From Panopea generosa (lineage: Eukaryota; Mollusca; Bivalvia; Adapedonta; Hiatellidae): DNA of 64,000 bases. Below, one piece after another: positions 44,901-56,800 of the stretch. Made by a program: the position numbers and the translations under genes. Each line of letters begins with the position of its first letter. Position 1 is the first letter of the stretch. The notes beneath the pieces were generated by a model. That model was given only the letters and a program-made list of their open reading frames with translations. It did no database searches and was not told the DNA's origin. The stretch spans positions 28,268,745 to 28,332,744 of the forward strand of contig CM055898.1 of NCBI GenBank assembly GCA_029582155.1, written 5' to 3'.

Positions 44901-46370
44901 TCTGCAATCGTAGATCGACATTCAAAATAAAATTAAAAATACGGACAAAATTTGAATGCAGATCCAGGTCTGACATCGTAGATCAACATTCAAAATAAAA
45001 GTTAAAAGACGGACAGAACTTGAATACAGACCCAGGTCTGAGATCGTAGATCAACATTCAAAATAAAAGTCGGAATTTGAATACCGACCCAGGTCTGCAA
45101 TCGTAGATCGACATTCAAAATAAAATTAAAAATACGGACAAAATTTGAATGCAGATCCAGGTCTGAGATCGTAGATCGACATTCAAAATAAAATCTAAAA
45201 TACGGACAAAACTTGATTACAGACCCAGGTCTGAGATCGTAGATCAACATTCAAAATAAAAGTCGGAATTTGAATAACGACCCAGATCTGCAATCTTAGA
45301 TCAACATTCAATGCAGATCCAGGTCTGAGATCGGAGATCAACATTCAAAATAAAAGTCGAAATTTGAATACCGACCCAGGTCTGCAATCATAGATCGACA
45401 TTCAAAATAAAATTAAAAATACGGACAAAATTTGAATGCAGACCCAGGTCTGAGATCGTAGATCAACATTCAAAATAAAAGTCGGAAATTGAATAACGAC
45501 CCAGATCTGCAATCGTAGATCAACATTCAAAATAAAATTAAAAATACGGACAAAATTTGAATGCAGATCCAGGTCTGACATCGTAGATCAACATTCAAAA
45601 TAAAAGTTAAAAGACGGACAAAACTTGAATACAGACCCAGGTCTGAGATCGTAGATCAACATTCAAAATAAAAGTCGGAATTTGAATACAGACTCAGGTC
45701 TGAGATCGTAGATCAACATTCAAAATAAAAGTTAAAAGACGGATAGAAATTGAATACAGACTCAGGTCTGACATCGTAGATCAACATTCAAAAGAAAGGT
45801 CAGAATTTGAATACCGACCCAGGTCTGCAATCGTAGATCGACATTCAAAATAAAATTAAAAAATACGGACAAAATTTGAATGCAGACCCAGGTCTGAGAT
45901 CGTAGATCAACATTCAAAATGAAAGTTAAAAGACGGACAAAATTTGAATAGAGACCCAGGTCTGAGATCGTAGATCAACATTCAAAATGAAAGAGAAAAG
46001 ACGGACAAAATTTGAATGCAGATCCAGGTCTGACATCGTAGATCGACATTCAAAATAAAAGTTAAAAGACGGATTTAACTTGAATGCAGACCCAGGTCTG
46101 AGATCGTAGATCAACATTCAAAATTTAAGAGAAAAGACGTACAAAACTTGAATGCAGAGTCAGGTCTGAGATCATAGATCAACATTCAAAATAAAAGTCG
46201 GAATTTGAATACAGACCCAGGTCTGAGATCGTAGACCTACATTCAAAATTAATGTTAAAAGACATACAGAAGTTGAATACAGACCCAGGTCTGAGATCGT
46301 AGATTAACATTCAAAATAAAATTGGAATTTGAATAACGACCCAGGACTGAGATCGTAGATTGACATTAAT
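38903..46370. repeat. Left arm satellite, 57- and 68-bp monomers
   Basis: Monomer core: CAGAYCCAGGTCTGNRATCG then TAGATCRACATTCAAAATAA. Linkers come in a few types: TTAAAAATACGGACAAAATTT, GTTAAAAGACGGAGTTAACTT, GAGAAAAGACGG, TCTAAAATACGG, and a short GTCGGAATTTG or GTCGAAATTTG. The short linker gives 57 bp and the long ones 68 bp. The core CAGACCCAGGTCTG is a near-palindrome, and GATC recurs. By length there are roughly 115 monomers. Larger blocks repeat almost unchanged, for example 40222 onward recurs at 41448 (offset 1226 bp) and at 43184 (offset 2962 bp). Reverse-strand frames of up to 88 codons are by-products. Confidence 0.95.
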
Positions 46371-46440
46371 CCCCCCCCCCCCACACACACACACACACCC
46401 ATCACCACCACACACACACACACACACACATACACACACA
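46371..46440. repeat. (C)n(AC)n tract at the inner edge of the left arm
   Basis: A poly-C run of about 12 followed by AC dinucleotides, interrupted by CATCACCACC. It separates clean monomers from decayed ones. Confidence 0.9.
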
Positions 46441-46905
46441 AGTCGTAATTAGAAAAACAAGCCAGGTTTGAGATCGTAAATCAACATTTACCTTTAATCA
46501 ATATTAAAATGTTAATGTAGTAGTTCGACATGTGATATTGTATACATAGTTCTACAATAGTACATCAGCATTCACAGTAATTGTTAGAAGTTGGATTTGA
46601 ATACAGTTCCATGTCTGCGATTCGTAAAAGCGTCATTTATAATGGTCAGAACGGAGAACAAATTTAAAATGTCGTGGTCGGAGCTGAATTTTCAACGATC
46701 AGTTCGAATATTGACTTTCAGATATAGAAGTTTCGATCGAAGATCCATATTTAAAAAAATTTCAGATCGAATAATAACATCAAAAAATAAGTTCAAATCT
46801 GACATCAACGTCGCAAAACGTTCATATCGATATGAAACAATTGGAGATCAACATTCGAGAAAAATTTCAGATTTGAGATTATCGTTTGAAGATTTTGGAA
46901 TTACA
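46441..46905. repeat. Decayed satellite monomers, inner edge of left arm
   Basis: Recognisable but strongly mutated monomers: AAGCCAGGTTTGAGATCGTA with AATCAACATT (46460s), TTGAATACAGTTCCATGTCT (46590s), and GGAGATCAACATTCGAG (46842). The 133-codon open frame at 46591-46992 lies in this decayed satellite and has no domain, so it is not called a gene. Confidence 0.8.
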
Positions 46906-47965
46906 ACTATAACAGAAAACAGTGTATTTTCGTGTTTCTTTTTTTTTTTGCTACCTTACTCCTCCCCTAAGAACTTTAAATTGGTGATTTAAAGATTATA
47001 CTTGTATATCATGAACAAAATATTAATAGAAGAACGTTGTTTAACGTTATAATAAAATGAAAACCGCGTAATAATAGAATAAAGTAAAATGGCAGACTCA
47101 AGTTAGTTAAGATATTCTTCTTTCGGTAACTGAGCATAATCCTAATCTTGATTACCCTCAGTGTTGAAGAGTTATTTTACTTGAATACTAGAAGACAGAA
47201 CGCGAGTAACAAACTGCTCAAATAGATATAAGTGGTACATTTCAAACAAATAGAAAAATCTCTACATAACTATAAGACTTTTAATGCACGTTCAATATTC
47301 ACTCTAAGAATGTTTCGTTGTTACATAAGATATAAGACCTGTGCAAGCATGACGTACATATTTTCAAGGAACGTTAGTTAAAATCATTGAAAGGAAATAA
47401 TTTCTGCTGATTTAAAAGCTAGTAAAATTCGATAAATATGTTTAAATCACGGTGAATGGCCGGTAAATAATTCCTCTACTTTTTCAGAACATTTGACGCC
47501 AATACGACACATGCCCAAAAAAAACATTCACTTACACTCAATCGCCGTTGTGATCTCTCTGTCAACTACACCGTACAAAATAAAAGGGACATTTTTGCTA
47601 ACAAATTTTAAATTATATTATTATAGTTCTCTTTAAACGATAGTACTGTTATGACAACCCACAAGTATTAGGATATTACGAAAGTATATCAGTATTTAAA
47701 GTTGAATAAAGTTCAAAAAGGAAGTTATAACCTCAAATACAATAATAAAAGTTATTTTTTTAATAAAATTAATTAGCCCGTAGACTGTGATCGTGTGCCA
47801 ATATTATACTCATTTGTTGAATAACTTGAATAATATAAATCCACTTATTGATTATGTTTGCATTTTAATAGTGACTCTTTCTCACCTAGCGTGAGATAAG
47901 TCATATCAAATGATAGGTACTTTAACAGTTAAAATGGCATATACAAGACAGTCAATTTTTTTATT
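46906..47965. other. Central spacer (loop) of the giant foldback
   Basis: About 1.06 kb, AT-rich, with no monomers and no open frame worth calling, including no transposase motif. It makes the element non-autonomous as seen here. It shows no inverted homology between its two sides. Confidence 0.7.
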
Positions 47966-50900
47966 TTGAATGTCGATCTACGATTGCAGACCTGGGTCTG
48001 TATTCAAGTTTTGTCCGTCTTTTAACTTTTATTTTGAATGTTGATCTATGATCTCAGACCTGGGTCTGTATTCAAGTTATGTCCGTCTTTTAACTTTTAT
48101 TTTGAATGTTGATCTACGATGTCAGACCTGGATCTGCATTCAAATTTTGTCCGTATTTTTAATTTTATTTTCAATGTCGATCTACGATTGCAGACCTGGG
48201 TCGGTATTCAAATTCCGACTTTTATTTTGAATGTTGATCTACGATCTCAGACCTGGATCTGCATTCAAGTTAACTCCGTCTTTTAACTTTTATTTTGAAT
48301 GTCGATCTACGATTGCAGACCTGGGTCTGTATTCAAGTTAACTCCGTCTTTTAACTTTTATTTTGAATGTTGATCTACGATGTCAGACCTGGATCTGCAT
48401 TCAAATTTTGTCCGTATTTTTAATTTTATTTTGAATGTTGATCTACGATTGCAGATCTGGGTCGTTATTCAAATTCCGAATTTTATTTTGAATGTTGATC
48501 TACGATCTCAGACCTGGTCTGTAATCAAGTTTTGTCCGTGTTTTAGATTTTATTTTGAATGTCGATCTACGATCTCAGACCTGGATCTGCATTCAAATTT
48601 TGTCCGTATTTTTAATTTTATTTTGAATGTCGATCTACGATTGGAGACCTGGGTCGGTATTCAAATTCCGACTTTTATTTCGAATGTTGATCTACGATCT
48701 CAGGACTGGGTCTGTATATAAGTTCTGTCCGTCTTTTAACTTTTATTTTGAATGTTGATCTACGATGTCAGACCTGGATCTGCATACAAGTTAACTCCGT
48801 CTTTTCTCTTTTATTTTGAATGTCGATCTACGATTGCAGACCTGGGTCTGTATTCAAGTTTTGTCATTATTTTAGATTTTATTTTGAATGTCGATCTACG
48901 ATCTCAGATCTGGATCTGCATTCAAATTTTGTTCGTATTTTTGATTTTATTTTGAATGTCGATCTACGATTGCAGACCTGGGTCGGTATTCAAATTCCGA
49001 CTTTTATTTTGAATGTTGATCTACGATCTCAGACCTGGGTCTGTATTCAAGTTCTGTCCGTCTTTTAACTTTTATTTTGAATGTTGATCTACGATGTCAG
49101 ACCTGGATCTGCATTCAAGTTCACTCCGTCTTTTCTCTTTTATTTTGAATGTCGATCTACGATTGCAGACCTGGGTCTGTATTCAAGTTTTGTCCGTATT
49201 TTAGATTTTATTTTGAATGTCGATCTACGATCTCAGACCTGGATCTGCATTCAAATTTTGTCCGTATTTTTAATTTTATTTTGAATGTCGATCTGGGTCG
49301 GTATTCAAATTCCGACTTTTATTTTGAATGTAGATCTACGATCTCAGACCTGGGTCTGTATTCAAGTTCTGTCCGTCTTTTAACTTTTATTTTGAATGTT
49401 GATCTACGATGTCAGACCTGGATCTGCATTCAAGTTAACTCCGTCTTTTTATTTTTTTATTTTGAATGTCGATCTACGATTGCAGACCTGGGCCTGTATT
49501 CAAGTTTTGTCCGTATTTTAGATTTTATTTTGAATGTCGATCTACGATTGCAGACCTGGATCTGCATTCAAATTTTGTGCGTATTTTTAATTTTATTTTG
49601 AATGTCGATCTACGATTGCAGACCTGGGTCGGTATTCAAATTCCGACTTTTATTTTTAATGTTGATCTACGATCTCAGACCTGGGTCTGTATTCAAGTTC
49701 TGTCCGTCTTTTAACTTTTATTTTGAATGTTGATCTACGATGTCAGACCTGGATCTGCATTCAAATTTTGTCCGTATTTTTAATTTTATTTTTGAATGTC
49801 GATCTACGATTGCAGACCTGGGTCGGTATTCAAATTCCGACTTTTATTTTGAATGTTGATCTACGATCTCAGACTTGGATCTGCATTCAAGTTAACTCCC
49901 TCTTTTAACTTTTATTTTGAATGTCGATCTACGATTGCAGACCTGGATCTGTATTCAAGTTTTGTCCGTCTTTTAACTTTTATTTTGAATGTTGATCTAC
50001 GATGTCAGACCTGGATCTGCATTCAAATTTTGTCCGTATTTTTAATTTTATTTTGAATGTCGTTCTACGATTGCAGACCTGGGTCGGTATTCAAACTCCG
50101 ACTTTTATTTTGAATGTTGATCTACGATCTCAGACCTGGGTCTGTATTCAAGTTCTGTCCGTCTTTTAACTTTTATTTTGAATGTTGATCTACGATGTCA
50201 GACCTGGATCTGCATTCAAGTTAACTCCGTCTTTTTATTTTTTTATTTTGAATGTCGATCTACGATTGCAGACGTGGGTCTGTATTCAAGTTTTGTCCGT
50301 ATTTTAGATTTTATTTTGAATGTTGATCTACGATTGCAGATCTGGGTCGTTATTCAAATTCCGACTTTTATTTTGAATGTTGATCTACGATCTCAGACCT
50401 GGGTCTGTATTCAAATTTTGTCCGTATTTTAGATTTTATTTTGAATGTCGATCTACGATCTCAGACCTGGATCTGCATTCAAATTTTGTGCGTATTTTTA
50501 ATTTTATTTTGAATGTCGATCTACGATTGCAGACCTGGGTCGGTATTCAAATTCCGACTTTTATTTTTAATGTTGATCTACGATCTCAGACCTGGGTCTG
50601 TATTCAAGTTCTGTCCGTCTTTTAACTTTATTTTGAATGTTGATCTACGATGTCAGACCTGGATCTGCATTCAAATTTTGTCCGTATTTTTAATTTTATT
50701 TTTGAATGTCGATCTACGATTGCAGTCCTCGGTCGGTATTCAAATTCCGACTTTTATTTTGAATGTTGATCTACGATCTCAGACCTGGATCTGCATTCAA
50801 GTTAACTCCGTCTTTTAACTTTTATTTTGAATGTCGATCTACGATTGCAGACCTGGGTCTGTATTCAAGTTTTGTCCGTCTTTTAACTTTTATTTTGAAT

Positions 50901-53900
50901 GTTGATCTACGATGTCAGACCTGGATCTGCATTCAAATTTTGTCCGTATTTTTAATTTTATTTTGAATGTCGTTCTACGATTGCAGACCTGGGTCGGTAT
51001 TCAAACTCCGACTTTTATTTTGAATGTTGATCTACGATCTCAGACCTGGGTCTGTATTCAAGTTCTGTCCGTCTTTTAACTTTTATTTTGAATGTTGATC
51101 TACGATGTCAGACCTGGATCTGCATTCAAGTTAACTCCGTCTTTTATTTTTTTATTTTGAATGTCGATCTACGATTGCAGACCTGCGTCTGTATTCAAGT
51201 TTTGTCCGTATTTTAGATTTTATTTTGAATGTCGATCTACGATCTCAGACCTGGATCTGCATTCAAATTTTGTCCGTATTTTTAATTTTATTTTGAATGT
51301 CGATCTACGATTGCAGACCTGGGTCGGTATTCAAATTCCGACTTTTATTTTTAATGTTGATCTACGATCTCAGACCTGGGTCTGTATTCAAGTTCTGTCC
51401 GTCTTTTAACTTTTATTTTGAATGTTGATCTACGATGTCAGACCTGGATCTGCATTCAAATTTTGTCCGTATTTTTAATTTTATTTTGAATGTCGATCTA
51501 CGATTGCAGACCTGAGTCTGTATTCAAGTTTTGTCCGTCTTTTAACTTTTATTTTGAATGTTGTTCTACGATGTCAGACCTGGATCTGCATTCAAATTTT
51601 GTCCGTATTTTTAATTTTATTTTGAATGTTGATCTACGATTGCAGATCTGGGTCGGTATTCAAATTCCGACTTTTATTTTGAATGTTGATCTACGATCTC
51701 AGACCTGGGTCTGTATTCAACTTCTGTCCGTCTTTTAACTTTTATTTTGAATGTTGATCTACGATGTCAGACCTGGATCTGCATTCAAGTTAACTCCTTC
51801 TTTTCTCTTTTATTTTGAATGTCGATCTACGATTGCAGACCTGGGTCTGTATTCAAGTTTTGTCCGTATTTTAGATTTTATTTTGAATGTCGATCTACGA
51901 TCTCAGACCTGGATCTGCATTCAAATTTTGTGCGTATTTTTAATTTTATTTTGAATGTCGATCTACGATTGCAGACCTGGGTCGGTATTCAAATTCCGAC
52001 TTTTATTTTTAATGTTGATCTACGATCTCAGACCTGGGTCTGTATTCAAGTTCTGTCCGTCTTTTAACTTTTATTTTGAATGTTGATCTACGATGTCAGA
52101 CCTGGATCTGCATTCAAATTTTGTCCGTATTTTTAAGTTTATTTTTGAATGTCGATCTACGATTGCAGACCTGGGTCGGTATTCAAATTCCGACTTTTAT
52201 TTTGAATGTTGATCTACGATGTCAGACCTAGATCTGCATTCAAATTTTGTCCGTATTTTTAATTTTATTTTGAATGTCGATCTACGATTGCAGATCTGGG
52301 TCGGTATTCAAATTTCGACTTTTATTTTGAATGTTGATCTACGATCTCAGACCTGGATCTGCATTCAAGTTAACTCCGTCTTTTAACTTTTATTTTGAAT
52401 GTCGATCTACGATTGCAGACCTGGGTCTGTATTCAAGTTTTGTCCGTCTTTTAACTTTTATTTTGAATGTCGATCTACGATGTCAGACCTGGATCTGCAT
52501 TCAAATTTTGTCCGTATTTTTAATTTTATTTTGAATGTTGATCTACGATTGCAGACCTGGGTCGTTATTCAAATTCCGACATTTATTTTGAATGTTGATC
52601 TACGATCTCAGACCTGGGTCTGTATTCAAATTTTGTCCGTATTTTAGATTTTATTTTGAATGTCGATCTACGATTTCAGACCTGGATCTGCATTCAAATT
52701 TTGTGCGTATTTTTAATTTTATTTTGAATGTCGATCTACGATTGCAGACCTGGGTCGGTATTCAAATTCCGACTTTTATTTTTAATGTTGATCTACGATC
52801 TCAGACCTGGGTCTGTATTCAAGTTCTGTCCGTCTTTTAACTTCTATTTTGAATGTTGATCTACGATGTCAGACCTGGATCTGCATTCAAATTTTGTCCG
52901 TATTTTTAATTTTATTTTTGAATGTCGATCTACGATTGCAGACCTGGGTCGGTATTCAAATTCCGACTTTTATTTTGAATGTTGATCTACGATCTCAGAC
53001 TTGGATCTGCATTCAAGTTAACTCCCTCTTTTAACTTTTATTTTGAATGTCGATCTACGATTGCAGACCTGGATCTGTATTCAAGTTTTGTCCGTCTTTT
53101 AACTTTTATTTTGAATGTTGATCTACGATGTCAGACCTGGATCTGCATTCAAATTTTGTGCGTATTTTTAATTTTATTTTGAATGTCGATCTACGATTGC
53201 AGACCTGGGTCGGTATTCAAATTCCGACTTTTATTTTTAATGTTGATCTACGATCTCAGACCTGGGTCTGTATTCAAGTTCTGTCCGTCTTTTAACTTTT
53301 ATTTTGAATGTTGATCTACGATGTCAGTCCTGGATCTGCATTCAAGTTAACTCCGTCTTTTCTCTTTTATTTTGAATGTCGATCTACGATTGCAGACCTG
53401 AGTCTGTATTCAAGTTTTGTCCGTATTTTAGATTTTATTTTGAATGTCGATCTACGATCTCAGACCTGGATCTGCATTCAAATTTTGTCCGTATTTTTAA
53501 TTTATTTTGAATGTTGATCTACGATTGCAGATCTGGGTCGTTATTCAAATTCTGACTTTTATTTTGAATGTTGATCTACGATGTCAGACCTGCATCTGCA
53601 TTCAAATTTTGTCCGTATTTTTAATTTTATTTTGAATGTTGATCTACGATTGCAGATCTGGGTCTGTATTCAAATTCCGACTTTTATTTTGAATGTTGAT
53701 CTACGATCTCAGACCTGGGTCTGCATTCAAATTTTGTCCGTATTTTTAATTTTATTTTGAATGTCGATCTACGATTGCAGACCTGGGTCGGTATTCAAAT
53801 TCCGACTTTTATTTTGAATGTTGATCTACGATGTCAGACCTGCATCTGCATTCAAATTGTGTCCGTATTTTTAATTTTATTTTGAATGTTGATCTACGAT

Positions 53901-54489
53901 TGCAGATCTGGGTCTGTATTCAAATTCCGACTTTTATTTTGAATGTTGATCTACGATCTCAGACCTGGGTCAGTATTCAAATTCCGACTTTTATTTTGAA
54001 TGTTGATCTACGGTCTCAGACCTGGGTCTGTATTCAAGTTCTGTCCGCCTTTTAACTTTTATTTTGAATGTTGATCTACGATGTCAGACCTGGATCTGCA
54101 TTCAAATTTTGTCCGTATTTTAAATTTTATTTTGAATGTCGATCTACGATTGCAGACCTGGGTCGGTATTCAAATTCCGACTTTTATTTTGAATGTTGAT
54201 CTACGATCTCAGACCTGGGTCTGTATTCAAGTTCTGTCCGTCTTTTAACTTTTATTTTGAATGTTGATCTACGATCTCAGACCTGGGTCTGTATTCAAAT
54301 TCCGACTTTTATTTTGAATGTTGATCTACGATCTCAGACCTGGGTCTGTATTCAATTTCTGTCCGTATTTTAGATTTTATTTTGAATGTCGATCTACGAT
54401 TGCAGACCTGGGTCGTTATTCAAATTTTGACTTTTTTTTTGAATGTTGATCTACGATCTCAGACCTGGATCTGTATTGAATGTTGATCT
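47966..54489. repeat. Right arm satellite, inverted orientation
   Basis: Reverse complement of the left arm monomers: TTATTTTGAATGTYGATCTA then CGATYNCAGACCTGGRTCTG. By length roughly 100 monomers. It begins abruptly at its inner edge with well-preserved monomers, unlike the graded decay on the left. Block duplications are present, for example 49723-49908 recurs at 52849-53034 (offset 3126 bp). Forward frames of up to 150 codons are by-products. Confidence 0.95.
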
Positions 54490-54524
54490 CCGATTGCCGA
54501 TCTCATAGCCAACTTCACGCAACT
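54490..54524 (-). repeat. Right terminal cap of the foldback
   Basis: Exact inverted complement of 38868-38902, ending GCCAACTTCACGCAACT at 54524. Confidence 0.85.
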
Positions 54525-54533
54525 AAAAAAACG
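54525..54533 (+). repeat. 9-bp target-site duplication, right (giant foldback)
   Basis: AAAAAAACG, identical to 38859-38867, immediately after the right terminal cap. Confidence 0.8.
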
Positions 54534-54870
54534 TTTAAGTTTGTTATTAAAAGGATTGGAAATATGTGTAACAAAGTCATATATGTACATAGACGTAATT
54601 AAGTCAGAGATTATACAAATTGCTTAATTTTAATAATAAACTTGGTGAAGCGTATAACAGTTACCTCCCCTAGGTGACGGTTTAGTTATTCTTGCTCCAG
54701 AAAATATTGGAATGTGTTAAGCTATTTATCGTTAATCATTGTATATAATTTTGAATATAGGTTTTTTTGTAGGCGCTTTGAGATGCGTGTTGTAATAGAA
54801 CGGCCATTCAAATTTGTCTTGAATAAAAGGGTGACGACATAACAAACAACTGAATCTTACAAAAAGCAGT
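54534..54870. other. Right flank of the giant foldback, no gene
   Basis: No inverted homology with the left flank, and no gene or repeat recognised. Confidence 0.45.
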
Positions 54871-55420
54871 CAGTTCGAGGGGTTGTTTTTAACTAAACGA
54901 TTGTTTTATTAATACACGACGTTCTTATTAAATTATAAAATTTAGTTACTGCACGTTACAAATGCTTTCCAGAAAGGTAGTTTCTTTATACATTGAACAC
55001 TTGCAATATTAAAAAGTAAGATGTTCAACATTTACATCAACTAACATCCTTCTCTTATCTTCCGTTGTTTGTATCCAATATTTATAGCTTAGGAGACGCG
55101 AGACGCTCATGTTCATTCTTTTTTGCAAAACTAGCTAAGCTCTAATAATTGAAAATCATAAAGCGGAGTAGACAAAAACAATTGACTTCTCTCAATTATA
55201 CGGAGCATAGTTTTAATGAAGAGAATAAGGTGAATTCCTAATGTCATTTTGTTAATATAATTTTCAAAAGTAATTTAAAGCATGAGTTAAACTGTCAAAT
55301 GTAATGTTTTAGTGTTCTCAATCATATAAAGACAACTCTGACATAATTCAGTGTTTCAACCTTATTTGAAATCAAGCGGACGGGATTCTTTTTTAATTGA
55401 AACGCTTTAGGCCCATGAAT
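54871..55420 (+). repeat. Dispersed module R7, diverged third copy
   Basis: Collinear over about 540 bp with 12537-13060 and 23418-23935 but clearly more diverged, so it is an older relative and not part of the recent tandem duplication. Homology stops near 55420. Confidence 0.75.
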
Positions 55421-55590
55421 CATGTTGATCATAAAACCACTCAGAACGGAAGGTAAATACAAATATCCAAACACAAGCGAAAATATAGCACCATGTGCCT
55501 CAACTGTCGTATGTAATTAACACAATTAAGTCCACCATTGGTTTTTAAACTTCATTCTAATGTAAAAAAAAAGTCTACATGCTTGCCATT

Positions 55591-55990
55591 CATAGAGAGA
55601 CCCAAATGAAAGAAATGAAACTTACATTCATTGTTTATCAACCTCAGGCTGCACTACCATAATATGATGTGACAAGTAGGGGTCACGTGGCATCCAAGAG
55701 ATGTGTTTGTACGCTGTTGACAAAGTGAAACTTTTCCGAAATCATATATTCATACCCCAATTTCCAAGCATCATTTTTTTCAAAATTCCGATTCAAGCAT
55801 GACAATGCTTATGCTTTCCTAATATTCAATATACATCATTAATGGCATTCAAATAAGAATGAACATTAAAATAAGGAAAATGCATTTTTAAAGACGAAAA
55901 ACTAGCCTTAGGATATTTATAACCGCCATTATACGACTTCCCCATGGAAGTAATTCCTGTTTCCAATGATGGTACTATGCCTATAGGTTT
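55591..55990 (+). repeat. Dispersed module R5/M2, first copy
   Basis: The first part (55591-55770: CATAGAGAGACCCAAATGAA, ACCATAATATGATG, TGTTGACAAAGTGAA) matches 56580-56750. The second part (55775-55990: ATTCCGATTCAAGCATGACA, AATGGCATTCAAAT, GAAAATGCATTTTTAAA, TCCAATGATGGTACTATGCC) matches the right half of the palindromic element at 61815-62165. Two repeat families may abut here. Confidence 0.7.
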
Positions 55991-56304
55991 TAGTAAATAC
56001 TATCCATTTGCAGTAATACTGCAAAGTTTCAGGCATTAATTACTGAAACTTTTGTCAGAATACCATTTTCTGCATGGTCATATGTATATAGGCGCGCGAT
56101 GTCGGCCAACATGCAATTTTGATGTGTTTTACTAAAAAGTTTTTAACCTAAATCCAACCAAAATTTAACACCGAAACAGTCTCAAAAGACATTATCTTAC
56201 CAAAATGCGTTATTCAATACTGTGTAAATGCTAAAATTTGCACATTTCAATCATTTAAAATATAAAATCGTCAAATTTCAGTGATTTTGTTCATGAAATG
56301 TTTT
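55991..56304. other. Gene-free stretch
   Basis: Nothing recognised apart from AT-rich sequence and a small CAGTAATACTGCA inverted motif near 56010. Confidence 0.4.
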
Positions 56305-56305
56305 T

Positions 56306-56415
56306 GTAAATACGGCATATAGATGCTTTATTTGAGGCATAACGTGCCAAAATATTTATTGTAAATACGGCATATAGACGCTTTATTTGAGGCATAACAA
56401 ACCAAAATGTTTTTT
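56306..56415. repeat. 55-bp tandem duplication
   Basis: GTAAATACGGCATATAGAYG and CTTTATTTGAGGCATAACR appear twice, 55 bp apart (starting 56306 and 56361), followed by CCAAAATRTTT in each. Confidence 0.9.
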
Positions 56416-56579
56416 GATTAAGGAAATGTGACAATTTGACATTTATGACCACGTGAGTGTAAACCTACAATTAACATTTTGGAAAATCAGCCCCGTCTCA
56501 CTGAAGTCTCTCTTATAGGTGTAAACCCACCAATGATTTTTATTCTTTATTCTATAGTAAATAATAACATTTTTGTGCT

Positions 56580-56800
56580 TATAGAGAGACCCAAGTGAAA
56601 TAATGAAAGTCACATTGTATTGTTTGTCAACCTCTGCGCTACCAAAATATGATGAGAAAAGTAGGAACCATGTGTCATCAAAAAGATTAAAAGAGTTTTT
56701 CTGTTCAGTGAGTGTGACCACTGTTAACAAAGTGAAGTAGACTTCCAAAATACCCAATTTCTAAACATTCATTTTCTTAAACCACAGTTCAAACATGTTT
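56580..56800 (+). repeat. Dispersed module M2, second copy
   Basis: Direct diverged copy of 55591-55800: ATAGAGAGACCCAAGTGAAA, GTTTGTCAACCTC, ATGATGAGAAAAGTAGG, TGTTAACAAAGTGAA, CCAATTTCTAAACATTCAT. The reverse frame 56443-56757 is interrupted in the other copy and is not a gene. Confidence 0.72.

Larger units (their letters stand above)
38868..54524. mobile_element. Giant foldback element, 15.7 kb, with satellite-built inverted arms
   Basis: Both ends begin AGTTGCGTGAAGTTGGC when read inward and are perfect inverted complements for 151 bp (38868-39018 against the end of the right arm). They are flanked by the 9-bp direct repeat AAAAAAACG. Inside, the left arm (to about 46370) and right arm (from about 47966) are arrays of the same 57/68-bp monomer in opposite orientation, around a centre of about 1.6 kb. 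This matches the plan of Drosophila Foldback elements: long inverted repeats made of short tandem repeats, with 9-bp duplications. Drosophila FB itself is linked to Mutator-like transposases through NOF, and Mutator-like elements also make 9-bp duplications. No transposase is present here. Assignment to a superfamily is inference; the structure is directly visible. Confidence 0.88.

Noticed and set aside
38903..46370. A CRISPR-like layout: constant cores separated by linkers
   Set aside because: The linkers are a handful of recurring types, not unique spacers, and the sequence is an animal satellite. The array also recurs inverted.
46591..46992. 133-codon open frame in the centre of the foldback, a possible transposase fragment
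   Set aside because: Its DNA is decayed satellite monomers and no transposase motif is visible.
39007..54055. Dozens of repetitive open frames (60-150 codons) across both satellite arms
   Set aside because: They follow the monomer, overlap in two frames, end at random monomer variants and lack any domain; they are by-products of a monomer poor in stops.
38868..54524. Inverted arms as a sequencing or assembly artefact (hairpin read)
   Set aside because: An artefact would mirror the flanks and give matching arms. Here homology stops exactly at the caps, the arms differ in length and block order, and a 9-bp direct repeat flanks the element. It should still be confirmed with spanning reads.
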